Shown piece after piece: positions 20,900 to 32,269 of a stretch of DNA of 64,000 nucleotides. This DNA is from Delphinapterus leucas (taxonomy: Eukaryota; Chordata; Mammalia; Artiodactyla; Monodontidae), in the NCBI RefSeq assembly GCF_002288925.2, contig NW_022098000.1, forward strand, positions 15,384,889 to 15,448,888, given 5' to 3'. Numbering within the stretch: position 1 is the first letter of the stretch; the number at the start of each line of letters is the position of its first letter. The notes under the pieces were generated by a model. That model saw only the letters and a list, made by a program, of their open reading frames with translations. It was not told where the DNA came from and ran no database searches. Position numbers and translations under genes: made by a program.

Positions 20900-21945
20900 C
20901 TTCACCGTGCCCACATCAACTATGGCAGGCGCGTCTGTCCTCACCCCCTACCCCTGCCCCTTCGTCCACGCCCTCCCCTCCCAAGTCCAGGGGGCAGCTG
21001 TCCTGCTCCAACAGCTGACTAGTCCTGTGAGGGCTTGCAAAGTGGACACGGCTCCCACCTCCCACCTCGGGGCCCGTCAGCTGAGTCTGGGGCAAGGCAC
21101 AGTTGTTTCCGTGGGGGCAATGATCTCCATTCTGTCCGGGCCCCTCTCTGGGCTTCCCTCTCCCCGGGCAGAGCAGCTGTTCTTGTGGGTAAGGAAGGGC
21201 CCCACCTGTCAGCTCTAGTTACTCTTTCAGGCAACATCCAACTCCCTGACCCCTTTTCTTCGTGTCTTATGAGCCTGTCTAGTGTGCATCTTATGGCCCA
21301 ATTGCCTGTTCATGGGTCTGTCGTTGCCTGGAACTGGTGGGCAGCGGAGTGGTGGTCATGGGAAGGGACCGTCCCTCTCTAACCTCAGAGGACCTCCGTT
21401 CCCACAGTTTTCTCTTAGTTGTCACCATGTTCAGGCCTCAAATCCTAAAATTGCCCCACTCAGGTAGATTAATGACTACAGTCCCAGGGAGAGAGGTGTG
21501 GTGATAGGGCTGGCACTCTGCCCTTCCCCACAGACACGTTCTATACCTGGCTGGCCTCCACACCTGCTCCCCGTCACCTGCTCCCCGCAGCGCTGCCTGC
21601 CCTGGATGAGGCCTCCCTGGCCTCTTCTCAGAATCTTTGTTTGGGGGTCAGCACTGCCCTCAACCTCCCACAACAGGGAAGGGCTGCAGGCCAGTGCTGA
21701 TCCCCCAGGGGTGATGACAGGGCACTGGAACATGGCAGAGCCAGAACGCACACCTCCATTGCTCCTTCAGGCGTTAACTGAGCCCCAGCAGCCGCTCTCA
21801 GTAGCTGTTCATGAGTGTCAGGGTACCTCACAGCAGGTCTTCAAGGAGCAGCCAGTAGGGCTGGGCTCAGACATAGGATGTGCTGGGAGGGACAACCCAA
21901 AAATATGGAAGGAAGGAAACTTGTTTTTTGTAAATTTAAAAAAAA
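20900..21945. other. Intergenic, no gene seen
   Basis: GC-moderate unique sequence. ORFs up to about 197 codons overlap a SINE and look incidental. Confidence 0.4.
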
Positions 21946-21950
21946 TCTTT

Positions 21951-22072
21951 GGGATTTCCCTGGCAGTCCAGTGGTTAAGACCCCACACTTCCAATGCAGG
22001 GGGTGTGAGTTCGATCCCTGGTTGGGGAACTAAGATCCCACATCCTAGTGTGGCAAAAAAAAAAAGAAAAAA
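21951..22072 (+). mobile_element. tRNA SINE
   Basis: Head GGGATTTCCCTGGCAGTCCA, B box AGTTCGATCC, A tail. Confidence 0.88.
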
Positions 22073-22295
22073 ATTATGGAAATATAGTTGATTTACATTG
22101 TGTTCATTTCTGCTGTACAGCAAAGCGATTCAGTTATACAGTACATATATATATATGTTCTTTTTCATGTTCTTTTCCATTATGGTTTATCCCAGGATAT
22201 TGAATATAGCTCCCTGTGCTATACGGTAGGACCTTGTTGTTTATCCATCCTGTATATAATAGTTTGCATCTGCTCATCCCAAACTCCCAATCAGG
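22073..22295 (-). mobile_element. L1 3' UTR fragment
   Basis: Reverse L1 3' end (ATATAGTTGATTTACATTG.., GTGCTATACGGTAGGACC) directly beyond the SINE tail. Confidence 0.78.
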
Positions 22296-22299
22296 AAGG

Positions 22300-23840
22300 A
22301 AACTGTTGTTTATTGAACACCTTCTAGAAGCCAAGCTCTGGACTTGGTAATCTCCCATCTCTTGATCCTGTCAGAGGCAGGTTCTATGATGATTCGCATT
22401 TTAGGGAGGAGGCCCGCTGCACAGCACAACTCCAGGGGGGTCACTCCTGCCCCCAGTTGCACGGCGTGCAGTCTGCTCCGGCCTCCAGAGTAGCCCGGAG
22501 AGGGTCGCAGAGCTGGCACGTGAATCCAGATTGGAGTGACCATCAGAAACACTCTTCACCTCCCTGTTTGGGTCCAGGCAGAGTGAGTGGCTGTGCGGTA
22601 CAATGGTTTGAACCCCTGGATGGAGACAGCAGAAAGGGGTGGGAGGAGTGGAAGGCCCAGTGTTCTCAGGTCTCTCGAGAACCCATTAGCTCTATTAACA
22701 GCTCTCACCACCGCCTCCTGTTTGCCCATCTGTTTGTCTGTCACGCTGCTGACTGCTGGTGTGTGAGTCCTGTGTCCTCGTCACCAGGTACACACTTGTT
22801 GTTGACATGAATGGACCAATTAAATGATGTCTATGTATGGAGAGGGGGGGTCCCCAGGACACCTCTGTGCAGCCCTGAGGATCTGGGGAGAGGACCACGA
22901 AGGAGGACCTCAGGGGTCACTTACTGCTCAGCCCACAGGCCTCAACTTCACAAGCTGGCACCCAAACACATTTTTTTTTTTTAATTGCCTTTGAGTAACA
23001 GGAGGTTTGACCAGTTTCCTCCCTGGCCAGCAGAGTGTTGGAGGCAGGGGTCAGAACCGTGCGTGAAAGATCCATTACACAAGGCTAAGTCAGAAACTAG
23101 AAGGAATTGCTGCTCTCTGGTAGCTTTGTAGCCGGAAGGGATGGTTATCTTTCCAGCAAAGGCTGAGGAAATCCTTTTCTGCCTTGGGGCGGGCTGGGGG
23201 ATGGGATTAATCCCAGGTGAAGGTGGGAAGGAGATGAAGAAGTGAGTTAATCCCAGCGGGGGACGAGGGGTAGAGAATAAACTAAAGCCAGATCCAGGCC
23301 CTGGACACAGCCGCTGCCCCTCCCCCACCTCCCTTCCCAACTCCCTCTGGGGTTTCCTATTGTTACCAGAGACGACATCCTGTTTCCTTTACCTGCCTTA
23401 CTGTCCCAGGCCCCTGGAGTCCCCTACTGTCTCAGGGAGCAGGGGTGGGACAGAGGTCTGGCCCCAGACCCAGAGTCCAAGGATCTCACAGCTGGAAGAT
23501 CTCACAGCAATGGAAACTGACCTGGGAGGTATGGGGTGCAACTTACCCAAGGTCGCAGCATTGCAGATCTGGGTCGGCACTTGGGCGGGCCTCCACGGTT
23601 CTCTCGAGATTACATACTTGGAAGGTTCCCAGGGGGAACCTGACTTCCCCTCCCTTAGGCTCAGCGTGGTGGTCAGTTCCTCCTCTCCAAATGCCTCTCT
23701 CCAGCTGACTGTGGCCCACAGGACTCACACACATCCTAGGAATGTGTTTGGATCCACAGAGTTCTGGGGCTCAGTAGCACAGGCTCTAGGACAAGCAGGC
23801 CTGGGTTTGGATCCCATCACAGAACTTTTATTTATTTATT
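22300..23840. other. Intergenic, no gene seen
   Basis: Unique sequence with a weak MIR-like piece near 23500-23590. No conserved ORF or splice pattern found. Confidence 0.4.
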
Positions 23841-23845
23841 TATTC

Positions 23846-24700
23846 TGACAAGGAATGTTTATTGCCGAGCACTAGGGACAGAGCAGCAGACAAAATAGAC
23901 ATAAGTCCCTACTCTCATGGAGTTTACATTCTAGTGAGGGAGGCAGATAATCAGCAAGGTAAGGAAGGAAGATACATAGCCTGTCAGAAGGATTTGCTGA
24001 GGAGATAAATAAAGCAGAGGAGGGGATGGAGAGAAGGCAGCAGGAGATGGGGTGGAGGGAATGTACTGTTAAATAGGATGGATGGGTAACATCTGGGCGA
24101 AGACTTAAAGGAGGTGAGAGGTGGAGCCACATGTGGATACCTGGAGAAAGAGCTTTGTAGGCAGGAGCAATAGTACGTGCAAAGGCCCTGAGGCGGAAAT
24201 ATGTCTGGCACAGTTAAGAGCAGCAGGAGGCCAGTGGGGCAGGCAGGGTGAGAGAGGAAAGGACTAGAAGTTGAATCAGGAAGCCAGGGGGAGGTCAGAC
24301 ACCGAGGGCCTTACAGGTCACAATTAAAGCCTTTGGCTCTAACTCTGAATGAAAAGGGAGCCAAAAGGACAGGATCTGACTCATGTTTTAGAAAGATCAT
24401 TCTGGTCACTGTGTGGAAAAGGGAAACAGGAACACCAATTGGGAGGCTACTACAACAATTCAGGTGAAAGATGACAAATGCTCAGTCGAGGGTAGTCAGG
24501 GCAGCACTCGTGAGAAGTGGGGAGATTCTGAATATTTTGAAAGCAGAGCCACCAGGATTTACAAATGTGGGTAGTGAACTGTGATAAGAAGAGAGAGGTC
24601 AAGGATAAATTCCAGGATTTGGGCCAGAAGTAACTAGAAAGAGGCAGTTGCCACTTACAGATAAGGGGAAAGCCTGAGGGAGGGGCAGGTCTGAGGGGGA
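23846..24700. repeat. Ancient mammalian interspersed repeat, family not assigned
   Basis: CATGGAGTTTACATTCTAGTG, GTGCAAAGGCCCTGAGG, GAGGGCCTTACAGGTCAC and ATCATTCTGGTCACTGTG appear in an order I recognise from a common ancient repeat in mammals, but I cannot name the family with certainty. Confidence 0.5.
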
Positions 24701-24704
24701 GACT

Positions 24705-24860
24705 CGGCCATTTATTTGCTGTAATTCTGGGTAAGTTGCTTAACCCCTCTAAACCTCAGTTTCCTTATCTGTACAAAGGTCATAATAATCATTCCCCTGC
24801 AGAGTGATGGTGAGAATTGAGTGAGATCATGAACTCACAGGCGTGACGCACATACATACT
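24705..24860 (+). repeat. MIR element
   Basis: GGGTAAGTTGCTTAACCCCTC, CCTCAGTTTCCTTATCTGTA and AGAATTGAGTGAGATCATG are in MIR order. Confidence 0.75.
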
Positions 24861-25206
24861 CAATACACGTTCCACCCACAGCCCAGGGATGACCATCACA
24901 GCTCCTCAGGAAGGGACAGGAGGGAAAGGAAGACCAAACCTACATATCTGTACTTTGGCTCCTCTCCCGGCCCAGCTTCCTCCAGGAAGAAGGGGGACAG
25001 AACTTTTCGACAAAATTGGAAGTTTTCTTTCTTCAAGGCCTTTGATGGTTTAGGAGATGGTGATGATGCTAATGGGGGATGGTGGTGGGTTGATGATAAA
25101 CGATCATATTCCCATGTCCTTATTCTTATAAAACCCTTTCATGGCCATTATCTCATGTGAGTCCATCAAGGCAGAAATTATACCCATTTTATGAAGTAGA
25201 AGAATG

Positions 25207-25310
25207 AGGGGGTTGTTAAGACTCTGTGCTTCCAATGCACGGGGTGCGGGTTTGATCCCTGGTCAGGGAACTTGGATCCCACATGCTGGGCGGCCAAAAA
25301 CAAAAAAAAG
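25207..25310 (+). mobile_element. tRNA SINE, head truncated
   Basis: Starts in the tRNA part (GGTTGTTAAGACTCTG) and keeps the B box and tail. Confidence 0.8.
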
Positions 25311-25314
25311 AGGT

Positions 25315-25738
25315 ATTTTTTAAAATTTATTTATTTTTTAAAATTTTTTTATTATATTGGAGTATAGTTGATAAACAATGTTGTGTTAGTTTCAGGTGTA
25401 CAGCAAAGTGGTTCATTTATACGTATACATGTACCCACTCTTTTTCAAATTCTTTTCCCATTTAGGTTATTACAGAATATTGAGCAGAGTTCCCTGTGCT
25501 ATACAGTAGGTCCTTGCTGGTTATCTATTTTATTTTGTTTTATTTTAAAATTTGATTGATTAAAAAAAAATTTGATTGATTGATTGATTGATGTACTGTG
25601 TGGCACGTGGGATCTTTGTTCCCCGACCAGGGATCGAACCCATGCCCCCTGTATTGGAAACGCAGGGTCTTAACCACTGGACTGCCAGGGAAGTCCCTGG
25701 TTATCTATTTTAAATATAGCAGTGTGTACATGTCAGAA
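25315..25738 (-). mobile_element. L1 3' UTR fragment split by a SINE
   Basis: Reverse L1 end (GGAGTATAGTTGATAAACAATG.., GTGCTATACAGTAGGTCC), resuming after the SINE at 25698. Confidence 0.78.
25534..25697 (-). mobile_element. tRNA SINE nested in L1
   Basis: Reverse copy with a TTGATTGATTGATT tail side. Target duplication TGGTTATCTATTTTA on both sides. Confidence 0.85.
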
Positions 25739-26740
25739 TGAGGTATTTAAAAACAAAATGAAACAAACCTGGGCCATCTCTCCCTCACTATCTCATGGAA
25801 CTCCATTTAATCTTTGGGAGAAAACATGGGTGAAGAGGGTCCTGACGTGGGTATCTCTCTTCCCGTCCCTGAGTGGGAGTGCTGCCCAGCTGTGTCCAGC
25901 TATGATATGGACTGTGACCTCACGCCTCTATTCCAGGAAAGGACCCACAATGCCTGCCCCGGTCCATTCTCCATCTCGGCCACTCTGAGCATGCCCGGTG
26001 TGTGGGTTGCAACCTTACTGCTTCTGAGGTTTGGGTCAGTGGGTCTCATACATTGTCCCATTCCAGTCACTCCTCCCAATTACTGAGGTAACAGACGAGG
26101 GGAATGGAACCCAGAAGAATCAACGTGCCTCAGATCACACCATTAGAAAGTGCAGTGCAGACTCTGAGGTCTGCACCCAGCAGGAGGAATTCCTGCATCA
26201 CTTCTTCCAGCCCAGCTGCCCCCATCCCTCCACATACCAGGTGCCAGAACACAGCTGTCTCTTCCTTGCTCCCCCAACCCAGGCAAGCTGTCCTGGGTGG
26301 GGCCGAGCTGGGTGGGGCCGCCCTGGGTAGTGTCCAGTGAGACTGTAGCTCCTGCAGGCAAATTCAGCTGGACACTGATGCTAAGCGGCAGTCCCTACTG
26401 GTGAGAGCTGGGCTGCTGCCCATTGGTGGGCGGTGGGGCACTGGGAGGGTAGGAAGTGTCTGGTTTGGGTGGATCAAGGTCCCTGAAAAGAAAACTTAGA
26501 ATTGCCCAGGGAAGAACTCCTGTTGGATTGAGGGAGAGGGGTTAGGGAATGTCAGGTGATTGAGAGTGCACAGGAGGAGGGGGTGACTAGAGGAAGGGAG
26601 GGTTTAAGGGACAGTAAGAGCCCCTGGAGGGGGCTGGGAATGGAGAGCTGTAGGTCCCAGCCCCGAATTTACTCTTGCCTTGGCTGTTTGTCTCCATCTG
26701 TGCTATGGTGAGTGTCCTCCTGACCCAGCCACCCTTCCCA

Positions 26741-26983
26741 AAGAAAGGGCATCTGGAGGGCTTCCCTGGTGGCGCAGTGGTTGAGAGTCCGCCTGCCGAT
26801 GCAGGGGACGCGGGTTCGTGCCCCGGTCTGGGAAGGTCCCACATGCCGCGGAGCGGCTGGGCCCGTGAGCCATGGCCGCTGAGCCTGCGCGTCCGGAGCC
26901 TGTGCTCCACAACGGGAGAGGCCAAAAAAGTGAGAGGCCCGCGTACCGAAAAAAAAAAAAAAAAAAAAAGAAAGGGCATCTGG
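26741..26983 (+). promoter_or_regulatory. MYMX: MYMX proximal upstream region: two CATCTG E-boxes flanking a SINE
   Basis: CATCTG E-boxes occur at 26750-26755 and 26978-26983. They lie inside the two copies of a 16-bp target-site duplication, so the ancestral locus had one and the insertion made a second. More E-boxes of type CAGCTG, the form favoured by MyoD/myogenin, lie upstream at 25887, 26213, 26252 and 26365; CAGGTG lies at 27073. MYMX is known to be driven by myogenic bHLH factors through E-boxes. Which of these is used cannot be told from sequence. Confidence 0.45.
26757..26967 (+). mobile_element. Young CHR-type SINE in the MYMX promoter
   Basis: Intact element: head AGGGCTTCCCTGGTGGCGCA, body GTGAGCCATGGCCGCTGAGC, end GAGAGGCCCGCGTACCG and a pure A tail of about 20. 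The 16-bp target duplication AAGAAAGGGCATCTGG is perfect (26741-26756 and 26968-26983), so the insertion is recent. Confidence 0.95.
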
Positions 26984-27026
26984 AAAGCAAAAATGACCCG
27001 TGAATTGAGATCTGGGGGCGGGAGGG

Positions 27027-27032
27027 TATAAA
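27027..27032 (+). promoter_or_regulatory. MYMX: Putative TATA box of MYMX
   Basis: TATAAA lies 108 bp upstream of the chosen start codon. It predicts a TSS near 27055-27060 and a short 5' UTR of about 75-80 nt. No other TATA motif occurs near the gene. The role is inferred from position only. Confidence 0.55.
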
Positions 27033-27134
27033 CTGAAGCGGGGGTTAAATCCTGCCCACCTCATGTCTTTGCCAGGTGAGGAGGGAGCAGGAAAGGCAAG
27101 CCTAGAGTCTAGATCGCCTTGGAAGTCATTGGCC

Positions 27135-27389
27135 ATGCCCACTCTGCTGCTCCCGCTGCTGCTGCGGACGCTGCTGGCCCGCCTGCTGCTGCCTGCTGCC
27201 CGCCTTGCCCGCCGGCACTTCCTGCCCCTGCTGCGCCGGCTGGCCCACCGCCTGGGCTCTCAGGATATGCGAGAGGCTTTGCTGGGCTGTCTGTTGTTTG
27301 TCCTCAGCCAGAGACACCCGCCGGAAGCTGGGGAGGCCTCCAGAGTGGCCCGCTTGGAGAGGAGGGACAGGCTAGCCTCCCAAAAATGA
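27135..27389 (+). CDS. MYMX: Myomixer (myomerger/minion), muscle fusion microprotein, single exon
   Basis: An 84-residue membrane microprotein that works with myomaker (MYMK) to open fusion pores when myoblasts fuse. An upstream in-frame ATG at 27063 would give 108 residues, but the ATG at 27135 (GGCCATGC context) gives exactly the 84-residue mammalian length and a hydrophobic start ([11 protein letters not shown]), so I chose it. A Leu-rich N-terminal membrane segment (about residues 4-20) is followed by an Arg-rich amphipathic stretch (about 23-40). Residues 48-54 (ALLGCLL) fit the AxLyCxL motif reported for myomixer. The C-terminal tail is charged and ends RLASQK. The gene is intact and lies between CAPN11 and SLC29A1, as in human. 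A TATAAA at 27027 suggests a TSS near 27055-27060. Confidence 0.95.
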   Translation: MPTLLLPLLLRTLLARLLLPAARLARRHFLPLLRRLAHRLGSQDMREALLGCLLFVLSQRHPPEAGEASRVARLERRDRLASQK

Positions 27390-27651
27390 GGCCATGAATC
27401 CTGGTAGCAGCTGTATCCACTGAAACGCTTTCTTTTGGAGTAAGACAGTCCTGGCCCCATCACTGACTGCAACCTGCCCAGTGGGCAGAAGACATGGTGG
27501 GGGACTGAGCATGAGAGGGGTCCGGCCAGGACATGCCTCCCCACTCCCCCGACTCCCAGCAGAGATGATTGGAAGGATGCTCTGCATTTAGCAGAAAACC
27601 CATCATTATCCCTCCCTCCCTGCCCCTGCATTCTTCCCAAGAACTTTTCTT

Positions 27652-27767
27652 TTCTTTTTTTTTTGGCCGCACAGCATGTGGGATCTTGGTTTCGGACGAG
27701 GGATCGAATCTGCACCCCCTGCATTGGAAGTGCAGGGCCTTAAACCACTGACCGCCAGGGAAGTCCC
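27652..27767 (-). mobile_element. tRNA SINE downstream of MYMX
   Basis: Reverse copy, T tract at 27652 and head ending GGAAGTCCC at 27767. Lies in the possible MYMX 3' UTR. Confidence 0.85.
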
Positions 27768-28013
27768 ATCTTTTTAATTTTTTTTCCGAGAACGTTTCTA
27801 ATTACCTCTGGCCTGTGAGGGGAAAGGAACTGACTCTCCTCCCTCCACCACCCCCACCCGCAGGCAAATGGGGACATGAGGTCCAATGAGGGACAATGCT
27901 TAACCTAGCTAATCCAGACTGTCTGTCTTTGACTCGTGATTTACCAAGTAGTAAGACCTTGGTTCCCTAGGGAGTCAGTCCTGCCTCCAAAGCCCAGCAT
28001 ACAGCAGGTGCTC

Positions 28014-28019
28014 AATAAA
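28014..28019 (+). terminator. MYMX: Candidate polyadenylation signal for MYMX
   Basis: This is the first AATAAA downstream of the MYMX stop (625 nt). It sits in a 3' end typical of L2/MIR repeats (GTGCTCAATAAATATTTGTT), so if it is used the poly(A) site was donated by an ancient repeat. A minus-oriented SINE at 27652-27767 would then lie inside the 3' UTR. Confidence 0.35.
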
Positions 28020-28879
28020 TATTTGTTGCTTTGAATGCCTGGGACGTCTTTGACAGTCTTTGTCACACTCCTGCACTGCATGACAGTCGAACCTGTCCAG
28101 AGGGTGGGATGGGGAAACAATTCAAGGCTTCCTTTTGCTACCTATTCCATTGTCCCTCTCGGTTTGTACGTCCTCTTGCCTAATTTGAGTATATTACACT
28201 GTAAACCAGCAGTCTTGGGTCTGCCTGGCCAGCTCAGGGTAAGGAGGTAAACGTCCTCCAGCAAGCGTGGACACTCTTCGCAGCTAGTGGTGTGGGAAGA
28301 GGGAGATTTGCTTGCTGAGGGACCCTGTGGGCAGCCGCCCAGAGGAGCAGTGTAGAAATGCATACCCCTGAGGGGTCCTCTGCTCAGGATGGGATCTAAA
28401 GGGTAGGGGGTGGGTGGGGTGTGATCTGAGGAATTCACCTATTTCCCCTCCCCAGTGGGAGGCCCCTCGGGGATCAAATAAGAGCTGTCAGAGGTATTTG
28501 CATGCCAGCCTCCGGATAATTTGCTTACGGTTCCCATGCAATACTCCTCCCTCCCACCCTCCTCCAGCGAGTCCTGGGCTCTCGGTTCAAAGCGGGAAAG
28601 TGGAGGAGTACAGGCTCCTTTCAGGACCCTCACTCCGTTAGCATACCTCTCAGAAGGTTGGCCTGGGGGAAGAACCGAGACCAGAGCTGTGGGCCCCCAA
28701 GCCGGCCCAGCGGGCTTTTCCGCCAGACCCCCGCCTCCCCACACCCCGGCACCATCTGCTTCCTCCCGGAGTCCCGAAAAGCCAGTGCACGTGCTCGACC
28801 CCTTCGGGAAGGTGACCCGGGGGAGGGGCGGGGTGAAGGGGATTCGAACCCCTGGTCCCCTCCAGGGTCACGGGCGCCT

Positions 28880-29260
28880 TTATTTATTTATTTCGCCCGC
28901 TCCGGGCCTCCCCTCCCGCCGGCCTTCCGGAGCGCTCCTCATTCCCGAGCGGCGCCGGCGGGACCGAGCCAGCCGCGGGGCGCGGGGCTGGCGCCGGGAT
29001 CGCCCGTTGCAGCCCCTTTGCCGCCCGGCGGTATAGGCCGGTCAGACCCGGCGCGGACTGCGGTTTCCGGCCACGACGACGGCCCCAGTCCCGAAGTGAG
29101 GAGGCCAAACTGGGCCCTGTGAATTTCCGTCCGCACTCCCGGACTCCGGATGAGCCCTCAGAAGTCCCTGCAGGTGAGCTGGGAGCAGAGGCGGGGCCGC
29201 GGCGAGGGGGCGGGTCTGCGCGTGTGGGGCGGGGGAAATCAACGGAGTCTGCATCTGCGG
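28880..29260 (+). promoter_or_regulatory. SLC29A1: CpG island with candidate non-coding first exon of SLC29A1
   Basis: A dense CpG run with several GC-boxes (GGGGCGG-type). A good donor (CTGCAG/GTGAGC) follows 29172. An ATG at 29150 precedes it by eight codons and would open a short upstream ORF if spliced to the exon at 35309. SLC29A1 is known to have alternative first exons; assigning this one is inference. Confidence 0.5.
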
Positions 29261-31690
29261 TTTTTGGCGGAGGAGATCATTTTCCCAGACTTTGGAGGCC
29301 GTGGTGAGATGACTACCCTACCCTAACCACATTCAGTTGTCTCCAAGGTCGGAGACTTTCCCAGAGCAGAGGATAGGGGCAGAGGTCTGAGAAATGAAGC
29401 TGGAAAACCAAGCCCAGTCTTCCTGAACCCTGATCCCCGTACACACCCACAAGAAAGGTGAGGGACTTGAGGGTGTCCGACCCTGAGAGGGCTGGTTTCT
29501 GGCTTTAGTTTAGTTGATGTTTTGTTCATCATGGATTTTTTTCTTTTTTTTTTTTTGCATTAACTTTGATTTAAAAAAAATATTGCCTTTAAACATTATT
29601 TATCTGGATTCTGGAATATTTGGGCGCCCCCTTAAATATTGCAACTCAGGCAAGTTGCCTCTCTGGCCTCTCCCTAGTCCCAGCCTGCCAGAGGGCCACA
29701 GATATAGAGTCGCAAACAAGACTAAGAACATAACTGTCACGAGACGAGTTGGTGACAAACTGCGGAGCCAAGCAAATCCACTTCCAGCAAACACAGATGG
29801 AGGCAGGGCTGGGGAAGGATAGGACTGGTTGTGTGAGGTGTTGAGGAAGGCTTGGGGCCTGGAAGGGGGAGGAGGGAATCAGGGCAAGCCACAGGCTCAA
29901 ATAGGTGGGGGATCTGGTGGGGGTGGGATGCAGCTGGATCAGCCCTTCACACCCTACCCCTGTACCCGGGACCTGAGGGAACCAAATGATTGGGCAGAGG
30001 GTGACAAGGACTGGCTGGGCCTGGAGGGCACAGGCCACTGTGAGTCGGGCTCCGAGGCTGTCCAGCAGAGGGCCCTGGCACCCAGCAACCATCTCTGCGT
30101 AGGGAGGTGGCTCTGGAGGGGTGTGGGTGCTGGCTGGGGGCCCAGGCGGGGAGAGTGCCAGACAGGCTTCTGTCCAGCAATAACAGCCCTGGCTGTTGCC
30201 ATCTAGTGAGCAGGCTGAGCTTCAGCGGGGGTGGGGAGGGAAACCAGCCTTCCGCTGTCTGGCCTGTGACCCTCACCACTTCCCTCCAGTTTCTTTCCAC
30301 TTCCAGCCCCCTTTGCACACAGCTGCAGCCAATGGCCACCAGCCTGGGGGATCCATTTGACCACGAAGGCCTGCCACCTCCACAGACTTAGAGACGGGAA
30401 GTGAGGATGGGGAGAGAGACAGGGGCCGAGCAAAAAGGGAGAAGAGGGCCAGGAGAGGAAGAGAGAGGCTGGACAAACACAGGGTAGGAATGGGGCGAGG
30501 GAGACCCAGACATGAAGCTGCCCTCAAGGCATGGGGCAGTGCCTAGAAAAATACCACTCATACCCCTCTTCCTGCCCTCTGTTTGGTTAAGACCAGGAGA
30601 TGTTGGTATGTCATGTCTCTGTGGGGCCCTGAGCCAGTAGGCTGGGAACAGCCCTTCTGAGTATCTTGGGGTGCATCCACTGATCCATCCTAAGTAGAAA
30701 AACTACCCTTCTCCTCAGAGCCCAGTCTGTTCTCTGCGGAGAAGGCGTGACTCTGCCTTATCCCTACGATGTTAGTACTGCTAATTGTTAATTAGTGTCT
30801 ATGGCTTCTCCAGGGTACAGGCCTCTTGGGTAACTGGGGCAAGGGTGTGGGGGGTGGATTGGATTTTCTGTCCTTAGCATCTCTCTAGCCTTTGGATTGT
30901 CCTCCTATAGTGAGGGCTGCTGTAGGGGCAGTGATCCCCCCATCCCCCAGATTTACTGACCAACGAAAAAGGAGGGAATCCTTCCCCCTCCCTTGGAGGT
31001 ACAAGAAGGACTGATCATTCCTCAGCATGCCCACCCCCTTCCTCCTCAGCCAGGGAGGATGTGGGGCTCTGCAAGGCTTCCACCTCTGAGTATCAGGACC
31101 ATAGGATTCACTCAGGCTATAAGGCTGTTACGGGCTTTTTCTCTTCCCGTTGCCAGCTGTGCCTCAGCTTTTCCAATGTTCTGGATTTAGAAACGGTGAA
31201 TCATGAGAGGGCTACAGGGCTGTGGCTCCCCCCACCACGCCACACACATCCCTCTCTAAGTCAAAGTTGTCGGTGAGCGGATCTGTGTGGGAAAACCCAG
31301 GTCACACATCATGCTGATTCCGTCGGAGGGATCCCCGGCGTGGGGTCTGGGGAGAGGAAAGGATAGTCTGACTCGAAGAAAGTGGCACTGAAAAGGGAAG
31401 GAAAAAGGTGCAGTGTGAAAGAGATGGTGTGGGAGGGGGCTTGGGGAGCCATAACAGAACGTCTGAGATGGTGTAGGGGCGACGCGGGGGCCGTCCGGAT
31501 CTGTCTGAGCGGGTTTGTCCCTGGGAGAGTCTCGAGACAGCTGTGTAGGAGTTCGTGTAACCCCAGCGCGGAGACCGGGGGTACCCAGTGTGCTGCTATA
31601 CCCTCCAGCCCCACGTGCTCCGTGATAGGGCAGGGTTTGGCGTGGCAGCGCCCCCAGAGGTCCTATCTACAGAAATAGTGCAAGGTGTAG
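29260..31690. other. Probable SLC29A1 5' intron or flank, no coding exon seen
   Basis: Unique sequence between the two CpG islands. Several long overlapping ORFs in both strands reflect G/C-rich composition, with no domain. Confidence 0.4.
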
Positions 31691-32260
31691 GCCAGGCGGC
31701 GGAGGATCTCGGGTCGGGGGGTCCCTCTGAGCCGGCAGCCGGCGTGCGGGGGGCGGGGGCGGGGGCGGGGCCTCGGCGGACGCCGGAGAGCGGACGCGGG
31801 CCGGGGCGCGCCGGGGCGGGGCGAACGGAGGGCGGGTTTGAATGTGCTCAGGCGGGCGCGGGAAGTGGCAGGGAAGGCGCGCAAACCTCCACGCGGGAGG
31901 ACTCCTTCCCAGCAGGTGCTACCCGGGGACTTGGGGCCGGGGAACCGGGGGCCGGGGGTCGCCGGGGTGGAAGGCGCCGCTTGCCGCCTGCCACGAGAGC
32001 AGGGAGGCCGGGCCTGGCAGCTGCGCGGCCGGGGGAGGGGACGCGGGGTGGGCCCCACCTGAGCCCCACCCCGCCCCCGCTCTGAGCGTGCGGAGCCGCG
32101 CAGCACGTGGCGCGCCGAGGCCCGGGCGCAGGGGCACCTTGCGGGAACCCGGACCCGAGCGGGCGTGGACGACCTGGCTCCCGGGCCTGAAACCCGTTGT
32201 CGCGGAGCTGACCTCTGCAAGGGGCGGGCGAGTTGAAGGTTAATCTCGATCAATTCTTGT
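31690..32260 (+). promoter_or_regulatory. SLC29A1: Strong CpG island, likely main SLC29A1 promoter
   Basis: About 570 bp of very GC-rich, CpG-dense DNA. It opens with a run of overlapping Sp1/GC boxes and G-tracts at 31748-31770 and contains a possible donor CAGCAG/GTGCTA near 31915. There is no TATA box. It lies 3.1 kb upstream of the coding start, and no other gene nearby needs a promoter here. Confidence 0.6.
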
Positions 32261-32269
32261 CGTTGGTAC

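Noticed and set aside
27063..27134. Longer MYMX start at 27063 giving 108 residues
   Set aside because: The extra 24 residues are polar and unlike myomixer, and the first ATG lies at the likely TSS. The 84-residue start matches the family.
28521..29122. Open frames of 150-170 codons near the first SLC29A1 CpG island
   Set aside because: CpG-rich composition suppresses stops. The frames run across a promoter and show no protein-like features.
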